Notes: generated by a model not told the origin, from the sequence alone. A DNA stretch of 64,000 nt from Chloroflexota bacterium (GCA_958295775.1 CATQHC010000003.1:186001-250000), one strand, 5' to 3'. Counted from the first letter of the stretch, positions 35,700 through 46,573 are shown. Made by a program: numbers and translations.

Positions 35700-36684
35700 A
35701 CTCACATTTCAAGTGCAACACTTGGTTCATGAATACTTCTGCTGGCGTTTGGTAGTCAAGACACTTGCGCGGGGTGTGGTTGTAGGCCTGCACGAGTTGC
35801 GCAAAGCGTTCCTCGGTTACGGTCGCCAGATCGGTCTTGCGCGGCAGCCCGCGCCGCAGGCGCCCGATAGCATTTTCGATGCCGCCTTTCTGCCAGGGAG
35901 AGTGGGTGTCGCAGAAGAAGGTCTGCATCCCCAGGTCATGGAGGCGGTAGTGGCGCGCGAACTCGGTGCCGTTGTCGAAGGTGGCGGTTTGACGCCACTC
36001 TGGAGGCAAGGAAGCGAACAGGTCGTGCATGGCAGTGGCGATAGGTTCGGCGGCCTTGCCGGGCGGTCGCGTGGCGATGAGCAAGCGCGAGTGGCGCTCG
36101 TGCAAGGTCAAGACGGCTTGGCCGTAGGTGCGAAAGAGCATCAGGTCCACCTCCCAATGACCGGGGGATTGGCGGTCTGCCGCCGTCTGGGGCCGTTCTG
36201 CCAGCGGTCGGCGCTGGGCAATGAACGAGGCCGGACTGCCGCCTCTGCGCCCCCGCCAGCCGCGTTTGGACTTGCCCCGCGGCAGGTAGTGCCGCCACGT
36301 GTAGTCCTTGGTGCGTGCCATTTGCGCGTAGATAAAGCGATAGATGGTCTCGTGGGAGATGACCGGGCCGCTGGCGTCCCGCGCCAAGCGTCCGGATACC
36401 TGCTCCGGCGACCAGCCAGCTCGCAAGTATCCCAGCACCACCTCCCGCAAGGCAGCATCTCGCTCCAGCTTGCCGCCGCCCCAACGCCGCGCCAACGCCT
36501 GTTCCTGGGCATATCTCGCCTGATACCCCTGCTTCCCGGACCCATTGCGTATTACCTCCCGCGTAATGGTCGATGGCGCGCGATCCAGAGCTGTAGCAAT
36601 TTTCCGCTGCGACTGCCCCGCGGCGAGAAGTCTGGCCACTTCACACCGCTCTTCAATGGTAAAATGCGTGTATCTCTTTCCCAT
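35605..36684 (-). CDS. IS30-family transposase
   Basis: The 359-residue protein begins MGKRYTHFTIEERCEVARLL with the IS30 N-terminal helix-turn-helix (QSQRKIATALDRAPSTITRE). Its DDE core has GHWEVDLMLF, TATFDNGTEFARHY and QKGGIENAIGRLRRGLPRK. All three acidic residues are present, so it may be active. Its last ~32 residues (CESIFPLAPEWRTTRLSHYP onward) are translated from flanking host DNA beyond the left terminal repeat, because no stop lies inside the element. The ATG lies 13 bp inside the right terminal repeat. Confidence 0.92.
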   Translation of the reverse strand: MGKRYTHFTIEERCEVARLLAAGQSQRKIATALDRAPSTITREVIRNGSGKQGYQARYAQEQALARRWGGGKLERDAALREVVLGYLRAGWSPEQVSGRLARDASGPVISHETIYRFIYAQMARTKDYTWRHYLPRGKSKRGWRGRRGGSPASFIAQRRPLAERPQTAADRQSPGHWEVDLMLFRTYGQAVLTLHERHSRLLIATRPPGKAAEPIATAMHDLFASLPPEWRQTATFDNGTEFARHYRLHDLGMQTFFCDTHSPWQKGGIENAIGRLRRGLPRKTDLATVTEERFAQLVQAYNHTPRKCLDYQTPAEVFMNQVLHLKCESIFPLAPEWRTTRLSHYPLTFAHLQASLTYK

Positions 36685-36722
36685 GGCAACACCTTAGCAA
36701 AGTGTTGCACTTCGTTTGTGAG
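35700..36722. mobile_element. IS30-family insertion sequence
   Basis: The ends are 26-bp imperfect inverted repeats: 35700-35725 (ACTCACATTTCAAGTGCAAC...) and 36697-36722 (reverse strand ACTCACAAACGAAGTGCAAC...), with 21 of 26 positions matching. The element is 1023 bp and carries one transposase gene. A clear target duplication cannot be identified; IS30 elements usually make 2-3 bp. Confidence 0.85.
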
Positions 36723-36940
36723 TCTAGAGAATCCATCCTCTCCTATTTGGCTTGAACTCGTCCCAGTGAAAGACAATCTCCCGCATTATTGACAAGCATT
36801 CATCAGAGAGAATAGCAAGAATGCAGAACTGAGAAACTCCAGGCTCTAGATTCTTGCCCCCGTGTCTAGCACGGAACTGCGGCGCGCTCGAAATGGCAGG
36901 TACCGGTCAACGCTGCTCGTCGCAACGGTAGCCTATTCGC

Positions 36941-38068
36941 CTAAGACAGTCTTTGCACCGCTCTCTTCAGCGCGTCGGCGTTGTGCCGGTGAAAGTCCTG
37001 GTCACGGGCGCTGACGCCGGTGATCATCAGGCGCGGCATCAGGGATTCCGCCACCGGGCACCAGCCGCGGCGATACGGGAGCGGCTGTGATTGCGGCGCG
37101 CGGCTCACGCCGTACCCCCCGCCCAAACTGAAGACGGGATGAAGGTACGCCGGCACACCAACGTAGCCGAAACTGAAGGCGGCTTCCTCCGCGGCGCACG
37201 CTGCCTTGAATTCCTCCAACGTGGGGCCGCCCGGCTGCGGCGCGAAAGCCGCCACCCAGAGATGGTAGGAATGGACGCTGTCCGCACTGGCCTGTTGCGG
37301 AAGCAGCCAAGCGCAATCTTCCGCCGCTTGCGCATAGAGCTGCGCGCTGGCGCGGTCTTGGGCCACGTAGCCGCGCGCGCGGCGCAATTGCACCCGCGCC
37401 ACGGCGGCAGTCATTTCGGTCATGCGAAAATTGTGGGCCAGCCGGGTCGGCGCGGCGCCAAACGTGATGATGGCGCGCATCTGCTCGGCAAGGTATGGGT
37501 CGTTGGTGACCGCAATGCCGCCGTCGCCCGTGCTCAGGTGCTTCGAGGCTTGAAAGCTGAAGACGCCCACAGAACCGAGCGTGCCCGCATTGCGCCCATG
37601 CCACTCACCAAAAAGCACGTGGGCGCAATCCTCGACCACGGGCAGCTTGTGCGCGTCCGCCACCGCCAGAATGCCCGCCATGTCCGCCGGTTCGCCCCAG
37701 TGATGCGTCACGATGATGGCTTTGGTGCGCGGCGTGATGCGCTCGGCCAGCGAGGCGGGGTCCATGTTATGCGTGCGCTCGTTCACATCGGCGAACACGG
37801 GCATGGCTCCCGTGTACAGCACCGCCAGACCCCCAAAGAGCACCAGCGGATCGCACACCACCTCGTCACCGGCCCCGACACCCACCGCCCAGAGGGCCGC
37901 GTGCAGCCCGCCCATCGCCGCATTGCAGGCAATGGCGTGTTCGGCTCCCAGCGCCGCCGCGAACTCCTGCTCCAAGGCCGCCACCTCCGCGCTGCCGGTA
38001 AGCACACCGGACTCCAACACCCGCGTGACCGCCGCAATGTCCTCGGCATCGAACACCTTATTGCTCAT
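36941..38068 (-). CDS. DegT/DnrJ/EryC1/StrS-family aminotransferase
   Basis: The 375-residue PLP protein has VLESGVLTGSAEVAALEQEF, CNAAMGGLHAALWAVGVGAG, VVEDCAHVLFGEWHG and the Schiff-base Lys in FSFQASKHLSTGDGG. Family members aminate nucleotide-linked keto-sugars, usually for surface glycans or natural products. It is alone here, without sugar nucleotidyl genes, so its product is unknown. ATG 38068 follows GAGAGGG; the longer frame to 38155 is not supported. Confidence 0.85.
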   Translation of the reverse strand: MSNKVFDAEDIAAVTRVLESGVLTGSAEVAALEQEFAAALGAEHAIACNAAMGGLHAALWAVGVGAGDEVVCDPLVLFGGLAVLYTGAMPVFADVNERTHNMDPASLAERITPRTKAIIVTHHWGEPADMAGILAVADAHKLPVVEDCAHVLFGEWHGRNAGTLGSVGVFSFQASKHLSTGDGGIAVTNDPYLAEQMRAIITFGAAPTRLAHNFRMTEMTAAVARVQLRRARGYVAQDRASAQLYAQAAEDCAWLLPQQASADSVHSYHLWVAAFAPQPGGPTLEEFKAACAAEEAAFSFGYVGVPAYLHPVFSLGGGYGVSRAPQSQPLPYRRGWCPVAESLMPRLMITGVSARDQDFHRHNADALKRAVQRLS

Positions 38069-38212
38069 TGTGGTTGCCCTCTCACGTGCCTCTCGCGCAG
38101 ACCGTCGTATTGGTCTCTTGATGATACTGTATCGAGACCGGTAAGGTGGTCGCAATGCCGCCTGTGGCTTGGTCTACTCTCCATAGTCCCATGCATCTGC
38201 TTCCGGCATCAC

Positions 38213-38240
38213 GTAGGGGCACGACATGTCGTGCCCCTAC
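38213..38240. repeat. 28-bp perfect palindrome (A-type)
   Basis: Identical over all 28 bp to 29727-29754; arm GTAGGGGCACGACA. Confidence 0.85.
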
Positions 38241-38269
38241 ACCTCACGTGCGATCGGGACTGGAAGTTT

Positions 38270-38312
38270 CAACCCTCACCCCGGCCCTCTCCCACGCTTG
38301 GGAGAGGGAGAC
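38270..38312. repeat. D-type repeat, copy 1 of an exact 43-bp duplication
   Basis: It contains CCCTCACCCCGGCCCTCTCC, then CACGCTTGGGAGAGGGAGAC. The arms CCCTCTCCCA-cgct-TGGGAGAGGG pair perfectly. It is identical to 38668-38710. Confidence 0.85.
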
Positions 38313-38667
38313 TCTTGCGGTGGGAAGGAAGGGGGAAGAATCCTCTATGTTTGAAGAAGGAAACTCCCCTCCACAGAAGATGGGGGATGGCCATCTTTTA
38401 ACTTGCTGAAACGAAAGGAAGACGCTTGCTAAACGGCGGCGCAGCCAGCCACGTTTAGTACTCACCATATAATTTCCCTCGCAGTACAACTCGGAAGGAA
38501 GCGATGACGGACAAGTCGGCGCCGCGGGAAGCAGACATTGTGCATCCCAACTACCAGTTGGGCAAGGCGGGTGGGAATCCTGGAGGATGCGGTTAGCACG
38601 TTGGTCAGACGTTGGGGGTCCAACTTGTGGCGACCGTACACTGCCCGTGCTCTTAAAGCGAACAGGT

Positions 38668-38710
38668 CAACCCTCACCCCGGCCCTCTCCCACGCTTGGG
38701 AGAGGGAGAC
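38668..38710. repeat. D-type repeat, copy 2 of an exact 43-bp duplication
   Basis: Same sequence and orientation as 38270-38312, 398 bp away; recombination between them would delete the intervening gene-free DNA. Confidence 0.85.
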
Positions 38711-38811
38711 GAATGCGAAGCGTCGGGCGACCTCGGTCGGGCAACCTAGTCGGCCAACGCCAGTCACCTCATCCCGGTCGGCCAACGCCAGTCGTCTAAC
38801 CGTGGGTTGGC

Positions 38812-40803
<1,992 letters not shown>

Positions 40804-40884
40804 GCCCTATCTCCTGGAGCAGCATGTCGCACATACGCAAAGCTGGGAGTGGAGTACGTGCCGGGAAGTTGCCATTGATTTCTG

Positions 40885-40960
40885 CAGCTTGTCGTGAAGT
40901 TCGTTCGTGCTGAGCTTTGCCGAAGGCTCGAAACCTGAACGGTTGGCCTGTGACAGACTC
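40885..40960. repeat. G-type dispersed repeat
   Basis: GTTCGTGCTGAGCTTTGCCG and AAGGCTCGAAACCTGAACGG match a repeat that reappears in altered form at 41366-41415 (CGTCCTGAGCC...CGAAGGGTCGCAGGATGAAC). It lies upstream of both uvrB and rpmI. Confidence 0.5.
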
Positions 40961-41091
40961 AGGCCGAACGTTGAAATTGCCCCAGCCGCAGCAACGAAAA
41001 GCGCTGGGCACACGAAGTGCGCAGTTGTGTGCATCAACTTGTGTATGATACCATAGCACTCTATTCCTCAATTATGAGAGGTGATAATTTT

Positions 41092-41298
41092 GTGCCTAAA
41101 ATGAAGACGCACAAGAGTACGCGCAAGCGCTTCAAGGTGAGCGGCACCGGTAAGTTGATGCGGCCCAAAGGGAGTATGAACCACTTGCGCCGCAAGAAGA
41201 AGCCGCGCACGCTGCGCACGACAGCGCACTATTTTGAGGCCCCCGACGGCGAGAGAAAACGCGTCAAGCAGCTCCTTCCCGGCGCCGGAATAAAGTAG
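41092..41298 (+). CDS. rpmI: Large ribosomal subunit protein bL35
   Basis: The 68-residue basic protein reads MPKMKTHKSTRKRFKVSGTG and KLMRPKGSMNHLRRKKKPRT, as in bL35. The GTG start is supported by a near-perfect GAGAGGTGAT site eight bases upstream. bL35 usually sits between infC and rplT; here infC is missing and the gap to rplT is 286 bp filled with repeats. Confidence 0.95.
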   Translation: MPKMKTHKSTRKRFKVSGTGKLMRPKGSMNHLRRKKKPRTLRTTAHYFEAPDGERKRVKQLLPGAGIK

Positions 41299-41584
41299 GC
41301 GCCAAGAACTGGCCATGCCTGCAGCGAGCGGGGAATTGGAACAGTTCACAAGTGAGACGTTGCCACCAGTCGTCCTGAGCCTGCCTGCCCTGAGCCAGTC
41401 GAAGGGTCGCAGGATGAACGGGCCGACGAAGCTGAGTCAGAGTAATAGCCTGGAAGTAGCACAGCGCGGAGGTTAGGCCTCCGCCGGTTTCCGGCAAGAC
41501 AGTAGCGCGGGGGCTTATCCCGCGCAGTTCACGCCAGATTTCGACAGAGAAGAGACGTACCCAACACCAAAGAGTAGAGTAACT
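41299..41584. repeat. Repeat cluster between rpmI and rplT
   Basis: Three repeats lie in the spacer. A G-type copy is near 41366-41415, a hairpin GCGGAGG-TTAG-GCCTCCGC near 41466-41483, and a C-type copy is at 41502-41526 (GTAGCGCGGGGGCTTATCCC). They separate two genes that are normally a few dozen bases apart. Confidence 0.65.
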
Positions 41585-41950
41585 ATGCCCCGAGTAAAAC
41601 GCGGCGTAACATCGCACAAACGCCACAAGAAAATCCTCAAGCGCGCGTCAGGGTACTGGGGCGGCCGCCACCGCCTGTTCAAGACGGCAAATGAAGCGGT
41701 GATGCGCGGCATGGCCTTCTCGTACCGCCACCGCCGTACCCGCAAACGCGAAATGCGCCGCCTCTGGATCGTGCGCATCAACGCCGCCGCGCGCCAGCAC
41801 GGCCTCTCCTACAGCGCCTTCATGCACGGCCTGCGCGAAGCCAACGTCTCCCTGGACCGCAAGATGCTGGCTGACCTCGCCGTTCAGGACAGCGCAGCGT
41901 TTGCCGAGCTTGCCAACGTAGCCAAAGGCGCCTTGCCGGCCGCTTCGTAG
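41585..41950 (+). CDS. rplT: Large ribosomal subunit protein bL20
   Basis: The 121-residue protein begins [20 protein letters not shown] and contains [15 protein letters not shown] and [20 protein letters not shown], the bL20 signature. It binds 23S rRNA early in 50S assembly and in some bacteria represses its own operon. No clear ribosome site precedes the ATG. Its own promoter may lie within the repeat cluster upstream. Confidence 0.96.
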   Translation: MPRVKRGVTSHKRHKKILKRASGYWGGRHRLFKTANEAVMRGMAFSYRHRRTRKREMRRLWIVRINAAARQHGLSYSAFMHGLREANVSLDRKMLADLAVQDSAAFAELANVAKGALPAAS

Positions 41951-42086
41951 AGCATCCCGTTTACACGCAACCCGAATCGTAGGCGAGTCCTCTTAATCTA
42001 CGTACCGCGTAGCTGCGCACGTCTTTTGCAGCGAGATTGAAAACGCAGACTTGGCCGCACCTACGCATGCAAGCTCGACCATGCGT

Positions 42087-42422
42087 TCATGCGCTCTGCA
42101 CCCTGTCTTCAAGCACGTGCTTGATCCATTCGTTGATGCTCATCCCACTCTGTATGGCTGAGACGGCAACCCGCTGATGCAGAGCCGGCCCCAGTCGCAG
42201 CGTGAGTTTTCCGGAAAACGGTTTGCGCGGCTCGACGCCGTCCTCCTCACATGAGGTCAGATACTCCTCGACCGAAATGCGAAACTCCCGTTCTAGGCCC
42301 TCCACGTCGGCGGCTTCGAACATGACAATGGGATAGGGCCCTGCATTCACGACCTGCCCGTGAAGTAACCCCACCGAATCGTCGTATTCGACTGTGGCTA
42401 TGTAGCCCTTATACTCCATCAT
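42087..42422 (-). CDS. hicB: HicB-family antitoxin
   Basis: The 111-residue protein starts MMEYKGYIATVEYDDSVGLL, the degenerate RNase-H-like HicB domain. It ends with a ribbon-helix-helix/HicB-type DNA-binding tail (GKLTLRLGPALHQRVAVSAI, SGMSINEWIKHVLED). It would neutralise HicA and repress the operon. TAGGAG lies seven bases before the ATG at 42422. Its start overlaps the hicA stop (ATGA), the usual hicAB coupling. The partner hicA is frameshifted, so this antitoxin is functionally orphaned unless it acts on another HicA. Confidence 0.85.
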   Translation of the reverse strand: MMEYKGYIATVEYDDSVGLLHGQVVNAGPYPIVMFEAADVEGLEREFRISVEEYLTSCEEDGVEPRKPFSGKLTLRLGPALHQRVAVSAIQSGMSINEWIKHVLEDRVQSA

Positions 42423-42688
42423 GGCGACACTCCTATAGACTTGAGAAACATGGCAATGCCACGGACAGTGGCCTTGCCGGTCTGCGGGCTGGGGGTGCGG
42501 CCTATGAATGACGATGCGCTCCGCCCCTTTCTTCAGGAGCAAACGAGAACCTGCCCGCTCCGAAACATCCACACCTACCGCTTCTCGCACAGTCTCTACG
42601 TCCGCCCACCTGATGTCAGAGGGCGTGGGCCTTGTGAAGACTCGTTCTAGCGTACGCCGGTGCTCTTTAGAACTGGAGCCGATGACAT
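42419..42688 (-). pseudogene. hicA: hicA toxin remnant with two frameshifts
   Basis: Read in three frames, the region rebuilds a full HicA: ATG at 42688, then HRRTLERVFTRPTPSDIRWA, VSERAGSRLLLKKGAERIVI, HRPHPQP, and finally KATVRGIAMFLKSIGVSP with a TGA that overlaps the hicB start. A one-base loss near 42661-42664 (AAGAGCACCGG where AAGAGCCACCGG is expected) and a one-base gain near 42482 break the frame. The initial frame stops after 13 codons. The middle part is only visible as the N-terminal part of the long frame leading into hicB. Both indels could be assembly errors, but two in 270 bp argues for decay. Confidence 0.75.
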
Positions 42689-42813
42689 CGCTAGAGTGGT
42701 ACGGTTAAGTTGTTGTCATGCGCGATAACCCCGGCTCTTGCTTGGGCTGGCGTCGAAAGCAGGTTTTCGCCAGTCTTGTTTGCGCATTGCTGTCAGTCCC
42801 GCACGGACATCTA

Positions 42814-42822
42814 TGGTACACT
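42814..42822 (+). promoter_or_regulatory. Candidate extended -10 (TGGTACACT)
   Basis: TGGTACACT lies 36 bp before the small 47-residue gene, the same spacing as the TGCTACATT before the Nudix gene. Confidence 0.3.
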
Positions 42823-42857
42823 CCCCACCGGGATGGAATGACAATGGGGGATTCCAA

Positions 42858-43001
42858 ATGAACATACGATCATTGCTCTACTGGCTGGCGCGAATTCTCG
42901 GCGACGTAAACGCCGTGCGCAGAGGACGCATCGGACAACGCATTGTCCGCCGCGTCGCTGGCAAAGCGACCGGCCGCGCCCTGCGCAAGACCCTGCGCTA
43001 G
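42858..43001 (+). CDS. Small conserved-type basic protein (47 aa)
   Basis: The product reads MNIRSLLYWLARILGDVNAV and RRGRIGQRIVRRVAGKATGR with a short tail. It combines an amphipathic N-terminal helix with an Arg-rich C-terminus. Short proteins of this pattern are widespread in Chloroflexota and archaea without known function. GGGGGA lies six bases before the ATG, and a promoter-like element sits 36 bp upstream. It stands alone. Confidence 0.65.
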   Translation: MNIRSLLYWLARILGDVNAVRRGRIGQRIVRRVAGKATGRALRKTLR

Positions 43002-43212
43002 GGGCGCCAAGCCGTGCGCCACCCAACCGCGTGACCTCGTGTCTCTTGGCGAGCTTGTGGACTTTGTCGGACGCGCACGCGCGTGAAATCAGCACGCCGG
43101 CTGCGTTTCTTGCGCCAGTACGCAGTCAGCAAGCCCTCAATCCCTTGCATTGCCAGCTCCACAACTGCCGCGTGACGGGCTGCAACTTCTGACGCGAGAA
43201 CTCTAGGGGCAC

Positions 43213-43782
43213 ATGTACAGTTTGCGCAGAATCCCCGATGTGCGAACCGCCAAAGGCTGGAAGCAGATCTTCGCCGGTCTCGTATGCCTACTGCTGGCAG
43301 GCGTCTGCCTTAGTGTGACCGCCTGTGGCGGGGACGATGAGAGCGGTGCGAACACCGGCGCGCCGCCGCCCACCGCCCGTGTGGCGGCAACTGCCACCCC
43401 GCTGCTGATCGCTACGCTCACCGCGACAAGTGAGCCTACAGCTATTCCGCCGCCAACACCGCTTGCGAGCCCTTCTCCTCCCGCAACCGCCGCTCCCTTG
43501 CCAAGGCCTTCTCCCGCTCCCACACCTTCTCCTACTCCATTGCCCTCGCCCTTGCCGGTGCCGTCGCCTACCACAATACCGTCTCCAGTACCCGCCGCTA
43601 CCGCAGCGCCGCAGAGCGACTTCGACCCGCAACAGTACATCGGAAAGGGCGACGAGTACAACTGCGGTGATTTCGACTACCAGTGGCAGGCCCAAGCGGT
43701 CTTGGAGGCGGACCCATCAGATCCAAACAGGCTTGATAGAAACGACGATGGGGTCGCTTGTGAAAGCCTTCCCAAGCAGTAG
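43213..43782 (+). CDS. Lipoprotein with Pro-rich linker and Excalibur calcium-binding domain
   Basis: The 189-residue protein has an N-terminal signal and lipobox ([11 protein letters not shown]), a Pro/Ser/Thr/Ala linker (about residues 50-130) and a C-terminal Excalibur domain. That domain reads [20 protein letters not shown], then [19 protein letters not shown]. The D-R-N-D-D-G loop and the two cysteines are typical. Excalibur domains are extracellular and often accompany thermonuclease-like enzymes, but none is fused here. It is probably exposed on the cell surface. Confidence 0.82.
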   Translation: MYSLRRIPDVRTAKGWKQIFAGLVCLLLAGVCLSVTACGGDDESGANTGAPPPTARVAATATPLLIATLTATSEPTAIPPPTPLASPSPPATAAPLPRPSPAPTPSPTPLPSPLPVPSPTTIPSPVPAATAAPQSDFDPQQYIGKGDEYNCGDFDYQWQAQAVLEADPSDPNRLDRNDDGVACESLPKQ

Positions 43783-43920
43783 GGGATGCTAGCTAGCCGA
43801 TAGGGAAGGAGTGCGCATACCCTCTTGGAAGAGAGTGCTTTAGGAGGTGTGGAGAGGTGACCCCAAAGACATGTCTGCCCCCCGCAGTCTGTGCTTGGAT
43901 GAGTTCAGCCGCAGGTTGCG

Positions 43921-45240
43921 CTAACTGTCTTCCGCCCTTTCCTGCACCGTTTTCAGTGCCTCACGGGCCCGGTCGAGGATTTCGCCTACGTCCTCGTCGG
44001 TGTGGGCCAGCGAGAAGTAGAGCTTTTCGCCGGGATTGGTGAGAATGCCGGCGCGGAGCAGTTCGCGGGCAAAGGCGATGCGCTTCGTATTGTCGGTCTG
44101 CAGGCAGTCGCGGTAGCTGCGCAGTTCTCCCTCGCCAAAGAAGACCTGGAGCAGCGGCCCCGCGCCAATCGCCTGCAGCGGCTCGCCAAACTCCCTGCCG
44201 AGCGCTGCCAGCCCACCGCGCACCTCATCGCCGATCGCGTGCAGGCGGGCAAAGCTGCCCTCTTCCTGGAGCACGCCCAGGGTAGCCAGGCCCGCCACGG
44301 CGCTTAGCGGATTGCCGCTAAACGTGCCGCCCATCCAGACGTAACGCGGCGTGCCCCGGATAGCCGACGAAACCACTTCCATGATCGCGGCGGGGCCCGC
44401 CACCGCGGCCTGCGGGTAGCTGCCCCCCAGCGCTTTGCCGAGCACCGCCAGGTCCGGCTGCACGCCGTAGTATTCTTGCGCGCCGCCCCAGGCGAGGCGG
44501 AAGCCGGTGACGATTTCGTCGAAGATGAGCAGCGCCCCCACCTCGTGGGCCAGGTCGCGCACTGCTGCCAGGAAGCCCGGCTCAGGATTGAGCGCCCGCT
44601 GGAGCGGCTCCATGATAATGGCCGCCAAGTCGTCCCCGTGCTGATGCGCCAAATCGCGGGTGAGAGCCAGATTATTGAATTCCGAGACCAGCACCTGGTC
44701 CTGTACCTGTTGTGGAATACCGCTGCTGTCGGGAATGCCGTGGGGGTAGTCGCTGATGCGCGGCGGCACGGTGCTCATGGTGGCGTAGTCGTTGCCGCCG
44801 TGGAGCGCTCCTTCGAACTTGAGCACCTTGTTACGGCCGGTATAGGCGCGCGCAATGCGAATCGTGTAAAATGTGGCCTCCGTGCCCGTGCTCACGAAGC
44901 GGATCTGCTCGGCGCAGGGTACGGCGTCCACCACCTGTTCCGCCAGCCGGATCCCCGGTTCGTTGAGCAGGAAGTACGTCGCGCCCTTCTCAACCTGCGC
45001 TTGCACTGCCGCCACGACCGCCGGATGCGCGTGACCGATGAGAACCGGCCCCGAACCCAGGATGCAGTCTATGTACTCCCGGCCGGTCATGTCCCACACG
45101 TGGCCGCCGCGCCCGTGGGTGACCACGATTTGATACTCTTCCGGCAGACTCCACAGGCCTGAGGAACCACCCGGAAAGAGCTCGCGGCTGGTCGCCAAGA
45201 GTTCTTGTTGTAGTGCGCTCGCTTCAGATTCAGTTTTCAT
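43921..45240 (-). CDS. Class III aminotransferase (glutamate-1-semialdehyde aminomutase-like)
   Basis: The 439-residue PLP enzyme has FPGGSSGLWSLPEEYQIVVT, FVSTGTEATFYTIRIARAYT, FDEIVTGFRLAWGGAQEYY, the Schiff-base Lys in LGKALGGSYPQAAV and GGTFSGNPLSAVAGLATL. It is closest to glutamate-1-semialdehyde aminomutases and related aminotransferases. No tetrapyrrole genes are nearby, so a catabolic omega-aminotransferase role is as likely. GAGGAAG precedes the ATG. It is upstream of a second PLP enzyme on the same strand but 300 bp away. Confidence 0.83.
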   Translation of the reverse strand: MKTESEASALQQELLATSRELFPGGSSGLWSLPEEYQIVVTHGRGGHVWDMTGREYIDCILGSGPVLIGHAHPAVVAAVQAQVEKGATYFLLNEPGIRLAEQVVDAVPCAEQIRFVSTGTEATFYTIRIARAYTGRNKVLKFEGALHGGNDYATMSTVPPRISDYPHGIPDSSGIPQQVQDQVLVSEFNNLALTRDLAHQHGDDLAAIIMEPLQRALNPEPGFLAAVRDLAHEVGALLIFDEIVTGFRLAWGGAQEYYGVQPDLAVLGKALGGSYPQAAVAGPAAIMEVVSSAIRGTPRYVWMGGTFSGNPLSAVAGLATLGVLQEEGSFARLHAIGDEVRGGLAALGREFGEPLQAIGAGPLLQVFFGEGELRSYRDCLQTDNTKRIAFARELLRAGILTNPGEKLYFSLAHTDEDVGEILDRAREALKTVQERAEDS

Positions 45241-45529
45241 GGAATCGCTTCCTCAGTTCTCTTGTCGTCCGGACCAGGCACTTGCCGGACATGGACTGGC
45301 TCAATCAGGGCACGTCATCCTGCATGTGAAACAGGACCGGCGGGCACTCCCCCACAGGATACTGGCACCTCAAATCCCGCGGTACCGCCCTGCGCAAGGT
45401 ATCTTACCATGCCCGTTTAGCGAAGCCGCTTGTTCATTACAGGCTTCTATAGTCGCTTGGGAGCAATTCTGCCCGTCACAGCGACTACGGGCGCCCACTC
45501 CACGCCAGGCTTCACTCGCTAACAGCCGT

Positions 45530-46573
45530 CTACGCAAGCACCTCGTCCGCGTGTGCGAAGAGCGACGGGATGCCGCCGGTGTGCACGAAGACGACGCGTT
45601 CATCTTGGCCGAATGTGCCTTTGCGCACGAGGTCGATGAGGCCGGACATGGCCTTGCCGGTGTAGGTGAGATCGAGCAAGATGCCTTCCGTGCGCGCCAC
45701 GGTGTGCACGGCGTCTCTGCCCGCGGCGGTGGTGACGCCGTGGCCTTTGCCGTAATACTCTTCGCGCACGTCAACTTCCTCTGGGGTCAGAGCGCACGGG
45801 ATACCGTAGTGGGTTGCTGCGCTCTGGGCGAGGGCGGCGATGCGCTCGCGCTGCGGTGGATTTTGCGGGCGGATAGAGATTCCGGTCACGTGGTAGGGCA
45901 AGCCCAGCGCCTTTACCGTGGCGGCGATGCCGGTGTGGGTGGAGCCGGAACCGGAGGTGACCATAATGGTCGTTGGCTGTTCCGGCAGGCGCTCCAATTG
46001 CTCATGCAACTCCAGCATGCCGTTCAGGTAGCCCGCCACCGACTTCACTGCCAGTTCGGGGTACTTATTCGTGAAGCGGTAGGGCCGCCTGCCCGCGGCT
46101 TGCAGTTCCGCCACGCGCTCGTCGATGATCGACTGCACGCCCACGTCATCCGCCTCCGGCGCCACCTCCACGTGCGCGCCAAAGAGATGGTTCAGGAGCA
46201 GGTTGCCCTGTACAACCGCCCGGTGGCGCAACGCCCCCAGCACCAGGTAGCATTCCAGCCCCAGTTTCGCCGCTGCCGCCGCGGTCTGGCGGCACTGGTT
46301 CGATTGCGGATACGCGCCGGTAATGATGCAGTCGGCGCCTTGCGCGATCGCTTCACCAAAGAGAAACTCCAGGTTGCGGGTCTTGTTGCCGCCCAGCGCC
46401 AGCCCGGTCAGGTCGTCGCGCTTGATGAAGATATCCGGGCCGCCCAGTTGCTCAGTCAGGCGCGGGCAGAAGTCGAGCGGCGTGGGCAGATGCGCCAAAT
46501 TCGCCCGCGGCAGCGCGTCGAGCGTCGCTCGATACGTGTCTATGGTTATCGTTGTCCGCGCTCGAATACTCAT
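45530..46573 (-). CDS. D-cysteine desulfhydrase / ACC deaminase-family PLP enzyme
   Basis: The 347-residue fold-type II PLP enzyme has FIKRDDLTGLALGGNKTRNL (the Lys forms the Schiff base), TGAYPQSNQCRQTAAAAAKL, MVTSGSGSTHTGIAATVKAL and LLDLTYTGKAMSGLIDL. Family members release ammonia from D-cysteine, other D-amino acids or 1-aminocyclopropane-1-carboxylate. Substrate cannot be decided by sequence reading. ATG 46573 is preferred; a GTG at 46588 would add five residues. Confidence 0.83.
   Translation of the reverse strand: MSIRARTTITIDTYRATLDALPRANLAHLPTPLDFCPRLTEQLGGPDIFIKRDDLTGLALGGNKTRNLEFLFGEAIAQGADCIITGAYPQSNQCRQTAAAAAKLGLECYLVLGALRHRAVVQGNLLLNHLFGAHVEVAPEADDVGVQSIIDERVAELQAAGRRPYRFTNKYPELAVKSVAGYLNGMLELHEQLERLPEQPTTIMVTSGSGSTHTGIAATVKALGLPYHVTGISIRPQNPPQRERIAALAQSAATHYGIPCALTPEEVDVREEYYGKGHGVTTAAGRDAVHTVARTEGILLDLTYTGKAMSGLIDLVRKGTFGQDERVVFVHTGGIPSLFAHADEVLA

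Larger units (their letters stand above)
38069..38811. other. 743-bp gene-free region with duplicated repeats
   Basis: Besides the A-type palindrome (38213-38240), two identical 43-bp D-type copies lie at 38270-38312 and 38668-38710. A 17-bp direct repeat, GTCGGCCAACGCCAGTC, lies at 38749-38765 and 38777-38793, close to the uvrB stop. The open frames translate repeats only. Confidence 0.6.
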
